From: Propionibacteriaceae bacterium AM104-82
Lineage (GTDB): Bacteria > Actinomycetota > Actinomycetes > Propionibacteriales > Propionibacteriaceae
Reading direction: 5' to 3'
Length of the DNA stretch: 64,000 bases
NCBI GenBank assembly: GCA_027658995.1
Contig: JAQDQK010000004.1
Location: forward strand, 135,577-199,576
This document shows positions 63,827-64,000 of the stretch, one piece after another (within the stretch, counting starts at the first letter, position 1; the number at the start of each line of letters is the position of its first letter). The notes under the pieces are model-generated. The model had not been told where the DNA came from and did not search any database. It saw only the letters and a list, made by a program, of their open reading frames with translations. Made by a program: the position numbers and the translations under genes.

Positions 63827-64000
63827 TCACGCCGGCCGGAAAGTCGAGGCGAGCAGGACGTGCGCGGCGTCGATGTCGAGTCCCGCTGACGGGGTGCGTC
63901 CGATCAGCTTGAACACGGCCTTCGGCCACAGCACGTGGATCCGGGACTGCCGAAGGTTTGGTTGACTCCAAGACCGCATGATTCCTGAGAGGGCGTCGTG
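63827..64000 (-). CDS. Possible C-terminal end of a gene entering from the right
   Basis: A minus-strand frame is open from the window edge to a TGA at 63827-63829 (57 residues, HDALSGIMRSWSQPNLRQSR then IHVLWPKAVFKLIGRTPSAG and onward to TFRPA). I do not recognise it. It ends before a hairpin, which supports it weakly. A short chance frame is quite possible. Confidence 0.25.
   Translation of the reverse strand, partial: HDALSGIMRSWSQPNLRQSRIHVLWPKAVFKLIGRTPSAGLDIDAAHVLLASTFRPA

Noticed and set aside
63744-63971. 75-codon minus-strand frame upstream of the second LacI gene
   Set aside because: Low-complexity Arg/Pro content, no start signal, and it overlaps the hairpin at 63778-63800.

Overview
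The window is high-GC, gene-dense DNA from an actinobacterium, most likely a member of the Propionibacteriaceae. The evidence is a WhiB1/WblE-type WhiB protein, an RsrA/SigR pair of the mycothiol-system type, the NucS mismatch endonuclease, a Kgd-type fused 2-oxoglutarate dehydrogenase, a PdtaS-type kinase, ribosomal protein bL37, and a methylmalonyl-CoA epimerase that closely resembles the Propionibacterium shermanii enzyme as I remember it. Genus is not resolved; a Tessaracoccus-like organism is a guess.

Layout. 1-6.7 kb: end of treZ, a LacI regulator, and a divergent sugar ABC importer operon ending in a clan GH-D-like glycosidase, with paired operators between them. 6.7-8.0 kb: a gene-free repeat block. 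8-19.7 kb: housekeeping genes (YbbN-like protein, pgm, methylmalonyl-CoA epimerase, DivIVA-like protein, AI-2E transporter, nucS cluster, cyclophilin, PduO, TmrB-like protein, M23 peptidase). 19.2-31.7 kb: a long minus-strand block rpmE/prfA-prmC-tsaC-mraY-like-atpIBEFHAGDC-DUF2550. 31.8-37.5 kb: rho, thrB, hom, lysA. 37.7 kb: tRNA-Arg(CCG). 37.8-44.7 kb: glycosyltransferase, kgd, DUF6104, galK. 44.9-52.3 kb: whiB, pdtaS, bL37, sigR-rsrA, SRAP peptidase, DoxX-aroA-rsgA, hisN. 52.4-58.6 kb: serA and a peptide ABC transporter. 58.7-63.7 kb: a FUSC-type membrane gene and a second LacI gene, now separated by a mobile element.

The main discovery is that mobile element. At 59922-62704 an IS481-family transposon has matching terminal inverted repeats (20 of 22 positions) and an exact 6-bp target duplication (CCTAGT). 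It carries two passenger genes, a TipA-like MerR regulator and a HEXXH putative protease (DUF2268-like), behind a MerR-style promoter with a 19-bp spacer. It landed in a CTAG that served at once as the stop codon of two convergent genes. Duplicating the target left both host genes intact, and the same CTAG supplies the transposase's own stop codon.

Other points of note are several start codons with a TANNNT box 6-7 nt upstream (probable leaderless mRNAs), a SigR-type promoter immediately before sigR, a near-perfect 80-bp palindrome between hisN and serA, and a duplicated ~480-bp repeat at 6.9-8.0 kb. Start codons given here were chosen from Shine-Dalgarno or leaderless signals and family N-termini, so they may differ from the longest open frame.
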